A stretch of 64,000 nt of DNA, taken from positions 3,006,136-3,070,135 of the forward strand of contig CP129481.1 of assembly GCA_030583905.1 (NCBI GenBank). Reading direction: 5' to 3'. Shown here in pieces: positions 26,811-35,846 of the stretch (the stretch's first letter is position 1; each line of letters starts with the position of its first letter). The notes under the pieces were generated by a model, which saw nothing but the letters and a program-made list of their open reading frames with translations, was not told the DNA's origin and made no database searches. The stretch is from Anaerolineales bacterium. GTDB lineage: Bacteria; Chloroflexota; Anaerolineae; Anaerolineales; Villigracilaceae. Position numbers and translations under genes: made by a program.

Positions 26811-27485
26811 ATGAACGACGAACATCTTTTATTATCCATCGCAGTATTGGGCGGGACAGGCAAGGAAGGCAAGGGACTCGCTTATCGTTGGGCGCGGGCG
26901 GGCTATCACGTACTGATCGGCTCGCGTGACCCGGAAAAGGCAAATGTTGCGGCGGGCGAAGTCCGGGAAATGCTCGGGGGTGAGATCTCCGTCAATGGGT
27001 TGGGCAACCTCGAGGCGGCGAAGGAAGCGGACATCGTCGTGTTGACGGTTCCATATTCCGCGCATCATTCCACGCTCGAAGCGGTCCGCGATGAACTTCA
27101 GGGCAAGATCCTTGTGGATGTGACCGTGCCGCTCGTGCCGCCGAAGGTTTCAACGGTGCAAATGCCTGCCGCCGGGTCTGCCGCGCAGGAGGCGCGCGAA
27201 ATCGTCGGCGAAGGCGTGCAGGTGTGTGCCGCGTTCCAGAACATTTCGCATGAGCACCTGCTGGATAACGCCGATGTGGAATGCGACGTGCTCGTGACCG
27301 GTACAAGCAAAGCCGCGCGCGAGGAAGTCATCAAACTGGTGGAAGCCGCCGGGTTGACCGGCTGGGATGCAGGACCGATCCAGAATTCGGTCGTGGTCGA
27401 AGGACTGACCAGTGTGCTGATCGGCATCAATAAGAAATATGGCTCGACCCATGCGGGGATCAAGATCACGGGAGCGAAAAAGTAG
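26811..27485 (+). CDS. npdG: NADPH-dependent F420 reductase
   Basis: Transfers hydride between NADP(H) and coenzyme F420. The 224-residue protein has an N-terminal Rossmann fold with the NADP-binding AVLGGTGKEGKGLA loop and the SRDPEKA segment that reads the phosphate. It contains TVPYSAH and a C-terminal GPIQNSVVVEGLT helix typical of the Fno/NpdG family. GGAG precedes the ATG. The F420 biosynthesis genes follow directly, which supports the cofactor assignment. Confidence 0.92.
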   Translation: MNDEHLLLSIAVLGGTGKEGKGLAYRWARAGYHVLIGSRDPEKANVAAGEVREMLGGEISVNGLGNLEAAKEADIVVLTVPYSAHHSTLEAVRDELQGKILVDVTVPLVPPKVSTVQMPAAGSAAQEAREIVGEGVQVCAAFQNISHEHLLDNADVECDVLVTGTSKAAREEVIKLVEAAGLTGWDAGPIQNSVVVEGLTSVLIGINKKYGSTHAGIKITGAKK

Positions 27486-27494
27486 AACGCAATT

Positions 27495-27537
27495 CGTGCT
27501 TCGTAATACGTGACATATAAGCGTATTACGAAGCACG
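27495..27537 (+). repeat. Perfect 16-bp inverted repeat between npdG and cofE
   Basis: Two 16-base arms (CGTGCTTCGTAATACG and its complement) flank an 11-base loop. No T-run follows, so it is not a standard terminator; it may stabilise or process the operon mRNA or be a mobile palindromic repeat. Confidence 0.7.
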
Positions 27538-27546
27538 CACTATTTC

Positions 27547-28314
27547 ATGACACTAACACTTACCCCTCTTCAGAATATCCCCCTCATCCGCCAAGGCGAC
27601 AACCTGGCGGATATTATTCTTAACTCCCTGCGCGGATCGGAATCGGAGTTGCAGGACAACGACATTCTTGTGCTTGCGCAAAAGATCGTCAGCAAAGCCG
27701 AAGGGCGTTTGGTCAACCTTGCGGATGTGACTGCATCGCAACGCGCCATTGAACTCGGCGTGCAGACCGAAAAAGATCCGCGCCTTGTAGAGCTGATGCT
27801 GCGTGAAAGCAAAGAGGTCGTCCGTCAGCGCAAGGGCGTGATCGTAGTCGAGCACAAACTCGGATTCATCTGCGCCAATGCCGGTATTGACCACTCGAAC
27901 GTCATGGGCGATGGAGGCGAACACGCCGATCATGTATTGCTGCTCCCCGAAAACCCGGATGCATCCGCCAGGCAGTTGCGTGAACAGGTCACACGACAAA
28001 CAGGAAAAACCATCGGCGTAATGATCATCGATTCGCATGGACGCGCCTGGCGCAACGGAACGGTCGGCGTGTGCATCGGCTTGAGCGGCATTCCCGCCGT
28101 GGTGGACGAGCGCGGCTGGAAAGACCTTTTTGGCTACACCCTAAAAGCCACCGTCGTCGGCGCGGCAGATGAACTCGCCGCGTCCGCATCGCTCGTCATG
28201 GGGCAAGCCGCCGAAGGCACGCCCGTTGTCCATGTGCGCGGATTTCCGTATCCATTGGGGGAAGGCTCACTGCAAGACCTCATCCGCCCGAAGGATTTGG
28301 ACATGTTCCGATAA
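27547..28314 (+). CDS. cofE: Coenzyme F420-0:L-glutamate ligase
   Basis: Adds L-glutamate residues to F420-0 using GTP. The 255-residue protein has the CofE pattern: ILVLAQKIVSKAEGR near residue 40, IDHSNVMGDG in the middle (metal and GTP site), IDSHGRAWRNGTVG and GLSGIPAVVDERG. It corresponds to the N-terminal half of mycobacterial FbiB; the other half is encoded separately two genes downstream. Confidence 0.95.
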   Translation: MTLTLTPLQNIPLIRQGDNLADIILNSLRGSESELQDNDILVLAQKIVSKAEGRLVNLADVTASQRAIELGVQTEKDPRLVELMLRESKEVVRQRKGVIVVEHKLGFICANAGIDHSNVMGDGGEHADHVLLLPENPDASARQLREQVTRQTGKTIGVMIIDSHGRAWRNGTVGVCIGLSGIPAVVDERGWKDLFGYTLKATVVGAADELAASASLVMGQAAEGTPVVHVRGFPYPLGEGSLQDLIRPKDLDMFR

Positions 28315-28383
28315 AACTAACGGAAATCTTATAAGCCTTTGATACACTCCCCTCCGAAACAAATCACCAATGGAGTAACAAAG

Positions 28384-28776
28384 ATGCCGTTCCCCGAAAC
28401 ATTTCAAGACCTGTTCAAGCCCGAAACCAAAGCATTTCTCTTCCTCGCCACCGTCAGCGACAAAGGCAATCCGCAAGTCACGCCCGTCTGGTTCGACCAC
28501 GACGGCGAGCACATCCTCATCAACACCAACGAAGGTCGAACCAAAGACCGTAACATGAAGGAACGCCCCGACGTTCACATGGTCATTCAAGATCCCAGCG
28601 ATCCTTATCGCTATCTCGGCATCCGCGGCAAGGTCGTCTCCTACACCCGCGAAGGTGCGGACGAACACATCGACATGCTGTCCCGCCGTTACTACGGCAG
28701 ACCGTGGACCTACCGCGAAGGGCAAAAGCGGATCATCTTCAAAATCCAGCCGATTCGATTTGACAACCACGCCTGA
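28384..28776 (+). CDS. PPOX-class F420-dependent oxidoreductase
   Basis: A 130-residue split-beta-barrel (pyridoxamine-5'-phosphate-oxidase-like) protein. The segments FLFLATVSDKGNPQVTPVWF and GIRGKVVSYTREGA match the F420-dependent branch of the family, and the position inside the F420 operon supports that cofactor. The substrate is unknown; relatives reduce biliverdin, quinone-like or small xenobiotic compounds. GGAG lies 8 bases before the ATG. The end overlaps the nitroreductase gene in another frame. Confidence 0.88.
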   Translation: MPFPETFQDLFKPETKAFLFLATVSDKGNPQVTPVWFDHDGEHILINTNEGRTKDRNMKERPDVHMVIQDPSDPYRYLGIRGKVVSYTREGADEHIDMLSRRYYGRPWTYREGQKRIIFKIQPIRFDNHA

Positions 28777-29371
28777 CCTGCGCACCTTCCTGCGGACTCG
28801 CCGTTCGATCCGCCGCTTCAAACCGGACCCGGTGCCTGATTCCGTTTTAAGGGACATTCTCCACACTGCCACATTCGCCCCGTCCGCGCACAACCGCCAA
28901 CCCTGGCGCTTTGTCGTGTTGACAGATCCCTCCGCCAAAATCCATCTCTCCGACGCGATGGCGGAGGAATTCCAACGCGACCTCCAAAAGGACCAAGTCC
29001 CACCCGAAGAGATCGCAAAACTAGTCAACCGTTCGCGTGAACGCATCACAGGCGCGCCTGTTGTCGTCATCCTCTGCCTCGATATGAGCGAAATGGACGA
29101 ATATCCCGACACCCGCCGCAAAAAAGCGGAATACATCATCGCAACCCAATCCGCCGCCAATGCAGGGATGCAACTCCTGCTCGCCTCCCACGCGGAAGGA
29201 CTCGCTGGCGTGTGGGTGTGCAGCCCCATGTTCGCACAGGAAACCGTGCAGAAAGCGCTGAATATTTCCAGTACTTGGGAACCGCAAGCCATGTTTTTGC
29301 TTGGCTACCCTATAGAAACGCCTGCATTTCGAGAGCGAAAGTCGTTGGAAGAAGTGGTGAAATTTATATGA
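28760..29371 (+). CDS. FbiB C-terminal-like nitroreductase (putative dehydro-F420 reductase)
   Basis: An FMN-binding nitroreductase-fold protein with RTRRSIRRF at its start, the [13 protein letters not shown] active-site segment and an [11 protein letters not shown] block. In mycobacteria this domain is the C-terminal half of FbiB and reduces dehydro-F420-0. Here it is separate and placed between cofE and cofD, which suggests the PEP-based bacterial route. The coding start is unusual: no ATG fits, and I chose a TTG overlapping the end of the PPOX gene. The stop overlaps the cofD start (ATGA). Confidence 0.82.
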   Translation: MTTTPDLRTFLRTRRSIRRFKPDPVPDSVLRDILHTATFAPSAHNRQPWRFVVLTDPSAKIHLSDAMAEEFQRDLQKDQVPPEEIAKLVNRSRERITGAPVVVILCLDMSEMDEYPDTRRKKAEYIIATQSAANAGMQLLLASHAEGLAGVWVCSPMFAQETVQKALNISSTWEPQAMFLLGYPIETPAFRERKSLEEVVKFI

Positions 29372-30297
29372 CCGCCATCCACCGTCGCATTGTCGCTCTT
29401 GCTGGCGGAGTCGGCGGTGCGAAACTCGCACACGGACTCGCCCAGATCCTTCCGCCCGAAGATTTGACCGTCATCGTCAACACCGGCGATGATTTTGAGC
29501 ATCTCGGTTTATATATTTGCCCCGACTTGGATACGGTCTGCTATACACTGGCGGGACTTGCCAACCCCGAAACCGGCTGGGGACGCGTGGACGAAACATG
29601 GAATACCATCGCCAATGTAGAGAAACTCGGCGGACCAGGTTGGTTTCGGCTTGGAGATCAAGACTTTGCCACGCACCTCGAGCGGACGCGGCGGCTCAAG
29701 GAAGGGCAATCGCTTTCACAGATCACGGAAGATTTTTGCAAAGCGTGGGGTGTAAAACATGCCGTATTGCCCATGTCCGATTCACCCATGCGGACAATGG
29801 TGGACACCGACGAAGGCGAGTTGGCATTTCAGGAGTATTTTGTCCACAGGCGCTGTGAGCCGAAGGTCAAAGGCTTTCGGTTTGACGGGGTCGAAGCCGC
29901 GGAACCAGCCGTCGGCGTGAAAGAGGCGCTCGAAACTGCGGATGCAGTGGTGATCTGTCCGTCGAATCCGTGGGTGAGCGTGGATCCGATCTTGAAAGTC
30001 GTCAAAGAAATTAAGAAACCTGTTGTTGCGGTTTCACCCATCATCGGCGGGAAGACGGTCAAAGGACCTGCCGCGAAAATGTATGCGGAACTTGGCATCG
30101 AGCCGTCCGCGCTGGCGGTTGCGAACCATTATCGCAACATTTTGACGGGTTTCGTGTTAGACAATGCAGACTCATCCATGGAACGCGGCGTTCAGGAATT
30201 GAACATCAAAACGATGGTTACGGACACACTTATGAATCACCTTACAGTTCGCGCACAACTCGCACAGGATGTGCTACACTTCATCGGGAGCTTGTAA
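29368..30297 (+). CDS. cofD: 2-phospho-L-lactate (or phosphoenolpyruvate) transferase of F420 synthesis
   Basis: CofD/FbiA joins the activated three-carbon phosphate unit to FO, giving (dehydro-)F420-0. The 309-residue protein has the family hallmarks: [15 protein letters not shown] at the N-terminus, [53 protein letters not shown] and a late NHYRN segment. Its start lies within the stop region of the nitroreductase gene, indicating translational coupling. The FO synthase genes are not in the window. Confidence 0.96.
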   Translation: MTAIHRRIVALAGGVGGAKLAHGLAQILPPEDLTVIVNTGDDFEHLGLYICPDLDTVCYTLAGLANPETGWGRVDETWNTIANVEKLGGPGWFRLGDQDFATHLERTRRLKEGQSLSQITEDFCKAWGVKHAVLPMSDSPMRTMVDTDEGELAFQEYFVHRRCEPKVKGFRFDGVEAAEPAVGVKEALETADAVVICPSNPWVSVDPILKVVKEIKKPVVAVSPIIGGKTVKGPAAKMYAELGIEPSALAVANHYRNILTGFVLDNADSSMERGVQELNIKTMVTDTLMNHLTVRAQLAQDVLHFIGSL

Positions 30298-30303
30298 AAA
30301 ATC

Positions 30304-30912
30304 ATGTCACTTTGGGCAATTGTGCCGGTAAAGCCTTTACGAAGGGGAAAATCCCGCCTCGCTGGGGCGCTTACAGAAGAAGAAAGAGCCATCTTAAATC
30401 AGGAACTGCTGGAGCGGACACTTAAGACGCTTTCACCCCTGAAGGAACTTGATCAAATATTGGTGGTCAGCCGCGACCCGCACGCGTTGACGATCGCGCG
30501 CAACCACGGCGCGAAGACCGTGCGTGAGGACGGTCAACCGCATTTGAATACGGCGTTGACCCGCGCCACCGTGATGGCACAGGTACATGCCACGCAGGGC
30601 GTGCTCATCCTGCCCGCCGATCTGCCCCTGCTTACGCAGGAAGATGTGCTGACATTGATCGACCGCGCGGCAAAACCGCCTGTGGCGGTCATCGCGCCGG
30701 ACAGACACGGCAAGGGCACGAACGCGCTGTTGATGGTCCCGGCGGGGTTGATCGAGTATGACTTCGGCGAAAATTCCTTTGAGCGTCATTGTGAACGAAT
30801 AAAGAAGGCGGGCGCAAAACTGGAGATCGTCGAACTGCCATCGCTGGGACTCGACCTTGACCTGCCCGAAGACCTGGAAATGATACGAAAAATGGAAGCC
30901 GTAAAAGTATAG
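30304..30912 (+). CDS. cofC: 2-phospho-L-lactate/PEP guanylyltransferase
   Basis: CofC/FbiD activates phospholactate or PEP with GTP to supply CofD. The 202-residue nucleotidyltransferase shows the [15 protein letters not shown] start, the [11 protein letters not shown] metal-binding strand, [13 protein letters not shown] and the C-terminal [14 protein letters not shown]. It follows cofD after 6 bases. Which three-carbon acid it prefers cannot be settled from sequence; the nearby dehydro-F420-type reductase favours PEP. Confidence 0.94.
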   Translation: MSLWAIVPVKPLRRGKSRLAGALTEEERAILNQELLERTLKTLSPLKELDQILVVSRDPHALTIARNHGAKTVREDGQPHLNTALTRATVMAQVHATQGVLILPADLPLLTQEDVLTLIDRAAKPPVAVIAPDRHGKGTNALLMVPAGLIEYDFGENSFERHCERIKKAGAKLEIVELPSLGLDLDLPEDLEMIRKMEAVKV

Positions 30913-31000
30913 ACATTCAATTGCCACAGGCGCACCAAACCCTATGAAGTTTGGGAAACCTGTGGCAAAATTTTTATATCCCACAATCAAGGAGATAGCG

Positions 31001-32002
31001 ATGACCAAACAACGTGTTGCCCTGTACCTTCAAGACTCGCACGACCTGCGAGATGGATTGGAATACGCAAAATATGCGGAAGAAAAAGGATTTGAAGCCG
31101 TCTGGCAGGCGGAGAGCCGTCTCGTACGTGACGCCATTGTCCCCATGGCAGGATACGCCGCCGTGACAAATCGGATCAAAGTCGGATCGGGCGTGATCAA
31201 CAACTGGACCCGCAACATCGGTCTGCTCGCCTCCACCTTCCTGACGCTTGATGACCTCGCCCCGAACCGTGTCATCTGTGGAATTGGCGCGTGGTGGGAT
31301 CCGCTAGCAAAGAACGTGGGGATCGAGCGCAAAAAACCGTTACTCGCCATGCGGGAAACTGTCGAAGTATTGCGCCGCTTATTGAATATGGAACGCGTTA
31401 CATTCCACGGTGAATTCCACCATGTGGATGGGATCGAACTGGACGTTGTCTATGGTCGCCGCGAACCGCGCAACATCCCGATCATGATCGGCGCCACGGG
31501 TGACAAAATGATGGAACTGACCGGCGAGATCGCCGATGGCGCGGTGTTGAATTACTGCGTCGCCCCCGAATACAACGACAACGCGATGGAATTGCTCCAA
31601 AAAGGTTTGGATAAATCCGGGCGCAAAATGGACGATTTCGACCGCCCGCAGTTGATCGTCTGCTCGGTGGATGAAGACCACGATAAGGCGATTAACTATT
31701 CCAAGATGCTCTTGTGCCAGTACATTGCCCAACAACCGCACATCGCCAAGGCTTCGAACGTCTCGGATGATGTGGTACAGCAGATCCAATCCATTTTGGG
31801 CTGGCCCGCCACCAAGGAACAGGTCATGAAGGCGAAAGACCTTGTGCCCGATGAACTGGTATTGAAGATCACCGCATCCGGCACGCCTGAAGAGGCAAAA
31901 GCCAAGGTGAAGGAATACGAAAAGCGCGGATGCACCTGCCCGATCCTGTACCCCGTCGGCGGGAATTTCAAACTGTTGATCGATACGTTTGCGCAGAATT
32001 AG
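31001..32002 (+). CDS. LLM-class (luciferase-like) F420-dependent oxidoreductase
   Basis: A TIM-barrel protein of 333 residues of the bacterial luciferase-like family. [10 protein letters not shown] near residue 32, [13 protein letters not shown] and [15 protein letters not shown] are typical of F420-using members such as methylene-tetrahydromethanopterin reductase and F420-dependent dehydrogenases. The operon position after cofC supports F420 as cofactor. Its substrate is unknown. The start was set at the ATG preceded by AAGGAG; an upstream in-frame ATG is ignored. Confidence 0.88.
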   Translation: MTKQRVALYLQDSHDLRDGLEYAKYAEEKGFEAVWQAESRLVRDAIVPMAGYAAVTNRIKVGSGVINNWTRNIGLLASTFLTLDDLAPNRVICGIGAWWDPLAKNVGIERKKPLLAMRETVEVLRRLLNMERVTFHGEFHHVDGIELDVVYGRREPRNIPIMIGATGDKMMELTGEIADGAVLNYCVAPEYNDNAMELLQKGLDKSGRKMDDFDRPQLIVCSVDEDHDKAINYSKMLLCQYIAQQPHIAKASNVSDDVVQQIQSILGWPATKEQVMKAKDLVPDELVLKITASGTPEEAKAKVKEYEKRGCTCPILYPVGGNFKLLIDTFAQN

Positions 32003-32295
32003 TCAGATCAGTCTTACAAGCCGAAATGGTCTGACAAGTCAAAAAGGTCGAGCAAGTCATACAGGCATAATCAGTCGCTTGTATGACTTGTTGATTTAAG
32101 GGAGTAGAAATGGTGACAATACATATCAAAAGGCAAATTCAACAGAAAAACAAATCAATGCCTTCGTTGCATATCTTGCGAAGTCAAAATCATCCAGAAA
32201 TATTGGAGAAGATTCAGGAGCGTACGAGATTGATGATGGGAATAGTTTTTAAAGTCTTACAGATCGGACATTTCGGACCTGTAAGACCTGTTCGA
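32003..32295. other. Intergenic region with two inverted repeats
   Basis: No credible gene is seen in these ~290 bases. There are two separate palindromes: an 11-bp pair (CAAGTCATACA) with arms at 32053-32063 and 32080-32090, and a 9-bp pair (GTCTTACAG) at 32254-32262 and 32279-32287. Short words such as CAAGTC and GTCTTACA recur, a pattern of decayed palindromic repeats. The second palindrome may serve as terminator of the minus-strand dehydrogenase. Confidence 0.5.
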
Positions 32296-33264
32296 CTACT
32301 TAGACATGTCAGACCAATTGACACAATTTGGCAATTTCTTCCCCTTCAACCCCGCAATCAAATTCTCCGCCGCAAGTTTGGACATTTGATCCCGCGTCCA
32401 TTTGCTGGCGCTGCCGAGATGCGGGACGATGATGCAGTTATCCAACTCCAAGAGCGGAGAGTCCATCGGCAGCGGCTCGGGGTCTGTGACATCGAGCGCA
32501 GCGGCGAAGATCTGTTTTGATTTCAGCGCGTTGTACAAAGCGACTTGATCTACGACTCCCCCGCGCGCAGTGTTGACCAGAATCGCGCTCGGCTTCATCT
32601 TCGAGAGAAAATCCACGTTCACCAAGTGACGTGTCTCCGGCGTAAGCGGCACATGCAGGGAGATAAAATCCGACTCGCGCAATAGAGTATCCAAATCAAC
32701 AGGCTTTGCGCCATAGGCAGGCTCCGCATTTGGGCTGTGATAGATGACGCGCATGTCAAATCCCTGTGCGCGTTTGGCAACGGCTTGACCGATGCGCCCA
32801 AAACCGATGATGCCGAGCGTCGCACCGACCAGATCCGCACCGAGCAACAACTGCGGATGCCATGTCGTCCATTGCCCAGTACGGATGTAATCCACGCCTT
32901 CAACGATGCGGCGGGCGGCGGCAAGCAGAAGCGCAAAGGCTTGGTCGGCGGTGGCATCAGTCAGCACGCCAGGCGTGTTGCCAACAGGGATTCCACGCTT
33001 GGTGGCTTCGGCGATGTCAATATGATCCACGCCGACCGACATGCTGGAGATCACCTTCAACTGCGGACCTGCGGCGTCCATCAACTCGGCATCGATGCGT
33101 TCGGTCAGCAGGCAGAGCAAGCCGTCCACGCCGCGGACATTTTTGAGCAGTTGTTCGCGCGTCGGCGGCAGGTCATGAGTCCAAATATCGGCGGAGGGGA
33201 AATGCTCCTTGACGAGAGTCAAGCCCAGGTCAGGGATGAGGCGGGTTATGAAAATTCGGGTCAT
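32296..33264 (-). CDS. D-isomer-specific 2-hydroxyacid dehydrogenase
   Basis: A 322-residue NAD(P)-dependent enzyme like glyoxylate/hydroxypyruvate reductase. The Rossmann signature [16 protein letters not shown], the substrate-carboxylate Arg in NTARGG, the Glu of the catalytic relay in DPEPLP and the active-site His in VPHLGSA are all present. The ATG has no ribosome site; a TATACT box 6 bases upstream suggests a leaderless mRNA. It interrupts an otherwise plus-strand block and is divergent from the thioesterase gene, with which it shares a promoter region. Confidence 0.92.
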   Translation of the reverse strand: MTRIFITRLIPDLGLTLVKEHFPSADIWTHDLPPTREQLLKNVRGVDGLLCLLTERIDAELMDAAGPQLKVISSMSVGVDHIDIAEATKRGIPVGNTPGVLTDATADQAFALLLAAARRIVEGVDYIRTGQWTTWHPQLLLGADLVGATLGIIGFGRIGQAVAKRAQGFDMRVIYHSPNAEPAYGAKPVDLDTLLRESDFISLHVPLTPETRHLVNVDFLSKMKPSAILVNTARGGVVDQVALYNALKSKQIFAAALDVTDPEPLPMDSPLLELDNCIIVPHLGSASKWTRDQMSKLAAENLIAGLKGKKLPNCVNWSDMSK

Positions 33265-33270
33265 GTCCAG

Positions 33271-33278
33271 AGTATAAT
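33271..33278. promoter_or_regulatory. Overlapping divergent -10 boxes for two leaderless mRNAs
   Basis: The plus strand reads TATAAT at 33273-33278, 7 bases before the thioesterase ATG. The minus strand reads TATACT (plus-strand 33271-33276), 6 bases before the dehydrogenase ATG. The boxes share four base pairs, and both start codons lie where transcription should begin. No -35 boxes are obvious on either side. Confidence 0.6.
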
Positions 33279-33285
33279 CGTCATC

Positions 33286-33771
33286 ATGCCAAAAATAAAA
33301 CAACCAAATTCACGTCATTGCTTCATCTGCGGGTTGGAAAATCCAGTGGGACTGCATTTGCACATCTACGAAACCGAGCCGGGCGTGGTCGAAACGCAAT
33401 ACATCGCGCCCGATCATTTTCAGGGCTATCCCGGCGTTTTGCATGGCGGCATCGTCGCCGCGCTCATCGATGAGATCAGCGGGCGCGCGCATATGGGCAG
33501 CGACCCGGGCAAACCGCGCTTCATGTTCACGGGCAAGCTGGAAGTGAAGTACCGCAAGAATGTGCCCATCGGCAAACTTTTGAAGATCGTCGGCAAGGTG
33601 GGCAAGAGCAAAGGCAAGGTTGCCGAAGCGTGGGCGGGCATTTATGACGCGGAGACGAACGAACTGCTCGCTGAAGGCACGGGCATGCACATCAACGTGC
33701 CGCAAGAGCAATTCGACATGTCGCGCTTGGACGAACTGGGCTGGAAGGTCTACCCCGACCCCGCCGCGTAA
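33286..33771 (+). CDS. PaaI-type hot-dog thioesterase
   Basis: A 161-residue hot-dog-fold protein of the 4HBT/PaaI family that likely hydrolyses an acyl- or aryl-CoA thioester. The conserved helix start [14 protein letters not shown] and the later strand [13 protein letters not shown] are clear. An N-terminal HCFICG pair of cysteines precedes the fold, as in several actinobacterial and Chloroflexota members. No ribosome site; the start fits a leaderless mRNA. The Mo-hydroxylase FAD subunit follows 25 bases downstream, possibly from its own promoter. Confidence 0.87.
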   Translation: MPKIKQPNSRHCFICGLENPVGLHLHIYETEPGVVETQYIAPDHFQGYPGVLHGGIVAALIDEISGRAHMGSDPGKPRFMFTGKLEVKYRKNVPIGKLLKIVGKVGKSKGKVAEAWAGIYDAETNELLAEGTGMHINVPQEQFDMSRLDELGWKVYPDPAA

Positions 33772-33796
33772 TACTATAATCAGCATGGAGGCAAAC

Positions 33797-34549
33797 ATGA
33801 TCACGACTTATCACCGACCGAAGACTCTCGATGAAGCCTTGACGCTTCTGACTCAACCGAACACCGTTCCGCTTGGCGGCGGGACGCTTCTTTCTCAGGG
33901 GACAACGGATCCTGTTTCCGTTGTGGATCTGCAGCATCTCGGGCTGGATTCGATCACCGTCAAAGGCAATGATCTGGAGATCGGCGCGACTTGCACACTG
34001 CAGTCATTGCTTGAATCGGAGCATTGCCCTGAATCATTGATCTCTGCGCTGAAATTGGAAGCGCCGCTGAACTTGCGCAATACCGCCACCCTCGCAGGGA
34101 CGGTTGTCTCAAGCGACGGGCGCTCGACCTTCACGACAATGTTGTTGGCGATGGATGCGAAGATCGAGATGGCGATATTCGATAATTCGAAAACCGAATC
34201 TCGAATATCGAGTATCGGGGAATTCATTCTCACCCGACCGAAGGGACTCATCACGTCCATCATCATTCCGCTGAATGTGAAAACAGCCTTCGAGTTTGTG
34301 TCCAAAACCCCTGCGGACAAGCCGTTAGTGTGCGCCGCGCTGGCGCAATGGAATTCGGGTCGCGCACGCCTGACGCTCGGCGGGTACGGGTCAAGTCCGC
34401 TGTTGGCGATGGATGGCACCGAAGCCGATGGTCTCGAAACTGCCGCAAAGAACGCCTATCACGAAGCGAACGACGAGTGGGCATCCGCTGAATACCGCAT
34501 GGACGTCGCCGCGACGCTGGCAAAGCGCGCGCTGGAAGCCTTGAAATGA
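33797..34549 (+). CDS. FAD-binding subunit of a molybdenum hydroxylase (CoxM/CutM/YgfM type)
   Basis: A 250-residue flavoprotein that passes electrons from the Mo/FeS subunit. The FAD pyrophosphate loop reads PLGGGTLLSQG, and the second block LNLRNTATLAGTVVSS is the usual NxRNxATxGG-type motif. The C-terminal CO-dehydrogenase flavoprotein domain is short but present. GGAGG five bases before the ATG supports this start, though an ATG four codons earlier lies behind a TATAAT box. The likely partner Mo/FeS subunit is encoded 6.4 kb downstream. Confidence 0.87.
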   Translation: MITTYHRPKTLDEALTLLTQPNTVPLGGGTLLSQGTTDPVSVVDLQHLGLDSITVKGNDLEIGATCTLQSLLESEHCPESLISALKLEAPLNLRNTATLAGTVVSSDGRSTFTTMLLAMDAKIEMAIFDNSKTESRISSIGEFILTRPKGLITSIIIPLNVKTAFEFVSKTPADKPLVCAALAQWNSGRARLTLGGYGSSPLLAMDGTEADGLETAAKNAYHEANDEWASAEYRMDVAATLAKRALEALK

Positions 34550-34818
34550 CGGAGAAGATCAAGCCGTTCGAAGAGATCGCGCGGATATTCCAAATCTCGA
34601 ACGAAAGCGCCAAATTCTTCCTGAACCGCGTGCAGAAAAGTTTCAAAGTCGAAAAGCCGCCGCACAAACTCATCCTTGAATTCGTGGAAGCGCAGAAGTA
34701 CGAATTCCAACCCACACCTTATGATGTCGCATCCGCGATGAAGGAAGGCGGTGTGTGGAATTACGATATGACCTCCCCGCCGCCTGAGTTGGTGGACGAT
34801 GAGGATGTTTATCAATGA
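34546..34818 (+). CDS. Small protein of unknown function between Mo-hydroxylase and dehydrogenase genes
   Basis: A 90-residue acidic protein with no recognised domain. It overlaps both neighbours by four bases (ATGA at each end), so it is tightly coupled to the FAD subunit before it and the alcohol dehydrogenase after it. The N-terminal half looks helical and may be helix-turn-helix-like (FEEIARIFQISNESAKFFLN). This could be a small regulator or assembly factor, but this is only a guess. Confidence 0.65.
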   Translation: MTEKIKPFEEIARIFQISNESAKFFLNRVQKSFKVEKPPHKLILEFVEAQKYEFQPTPYDVASAMKEGGVWNYDMTSPPPELVDDEDVYQ

Positions 34819-35846
34819 AAGCCGCTGTATTTTACGACTGTGGAGACGCATCCAAAATTCAGATCGCGGACGTGCCTGAGCCGAAGGTCGGACCAGGTCA
34901 GGTTTTAATCCGCGTACATGCCAGCGCGTTCAACCATCTTGAGTTGTGGTCACTGCACGGACCTGACGATGGAAGTTACCAATTCCCCATGTGGACAGGC
35001 TCGGATATCGCGGGCGTGATCGAAGAACTTGCGCCCGATGTGACGGGCTGGAAGGTCGGCGATGCGGTGGTGGTCAATCCGTCGCTTTCGTGTGAGAGAT
35101 GTGAACACTGTCTGCGCGGTGATGTGACACTCTGCGACGATTACGATATTCTCGGCTCGAATGGCAACGGCGGCAACGCGGAATTCATCGCCGCAAACGC
35201 CGACAAACTCATGCGCATCCCCGACAGCTTCGACTTCGTCACTGCGGCGGCGGCTCCGCTGGCGTATCAAACCGCGTGGAGAGCCATTGTCACACGCGCG
35301 AAAATTCAAAAGGGAGAATCCGTTTTGGCGCTGGGAGCAAGCGGCGGTGTGGCTGTCGCGGCGATCCAGATCTGTAAAATGCTCGGGGCGCGAGTCTTCG
35401 CCGTCACCAGTTCCGAAGAGAAAATGGAAAAAGCCCGCCAGGCAGGCGCGGACTTCGCCGTGAATCGCAACGCGGGCGACCCGTTCGAGGAAATCTGCCG
35501 CCTCACAGATGGGCGCGGCGTGGATGTGGTGGTCGAGAACGTTGGCGCATCCACATGGACCGAGAGCCAGAAGATCCTGCGCAAAGGCGGGCGGATCGTC
35601 ACCTACGGGCGCACGACGGGGCGCGAAGCGACCACGAACCTGTCGCTGCTGTTTTGGAACGAGCAGACCCACATCGGCTCGACGATGGGCAGTTTGGCGG
35701 ATTTCCGCGAGATGATGGAGCATGTCTTCAATGGGAAGTTGACGCCGATCATTGATTCGGTCTATCCGCTGGAGCAGGCACGCGAGGCGTATGCACGTTA
35801 CGAGCGCGGCGAGCAGTTTGGAAAGATTGTGTTGAAGGTGAGATAG
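34815..35846 (+). CDS. Zinc-containing alcohol dehydrogenase-like oxidoreductase
   Basis: A medium-chain dehydrogenase/reductase of 343 residues. The four structural-zinc cysteines occur in CERCEHC and the following LC. The GroES-like N-domain and Rossmann domain with VLALGASGGVAVAAIQ are complete. Catalytic-zinc ligands are incomplete: the usual Cys near residue 38 is replaced within SAFNHLELWS, while the GSDIAGVI segment lacks the GHE motif. It may therefore be a zinc-structured but quinone-oxidoreductase-like reductase. The substrate is unknown. Confidence 0.87.
   Translation: MKAAVFYDCGDASKIQIADVPEPKVGPGQVLIRVHASAFNHLELWSLHGPDDGSYQFPMWTGSDIAGVIEELAPDVTGWKVGDAVVVNPSLSCERCEHCLRGDVTLCDDYDILGSNGNGGNAEFIAANADKLMRIPDSFDFVTAAAAPLAYQTAWRAIVTRAKIQKGESVLALGASGGVAVAAIQICKMLGARVFAVTSSEEKMEKARQAGADFAVNRNAGDPFEEICRLTDGRGVDVVVENVGASTWTESQKILRKGGRIVTYGRTTGREATTNLSLLFWNEQTHIGSTMGSLADFREMMEHVFNGKLTPIIDSVYPLEQAREAYARYERGEQFGKIVLKVR

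Noticed and set aside
25434..26825. Minus-strand open frame of 463 codons
   Set aside because: Exactly mirrors ssnA, whose metal-binding motifs are intact on the plus strand.
32110..32520. 136-codon plus-strand gene
   Set aside because: Its second half overlaps the D-hydroxyacid dehydrogenase in antisense and its first half runs through decayed palindromes.
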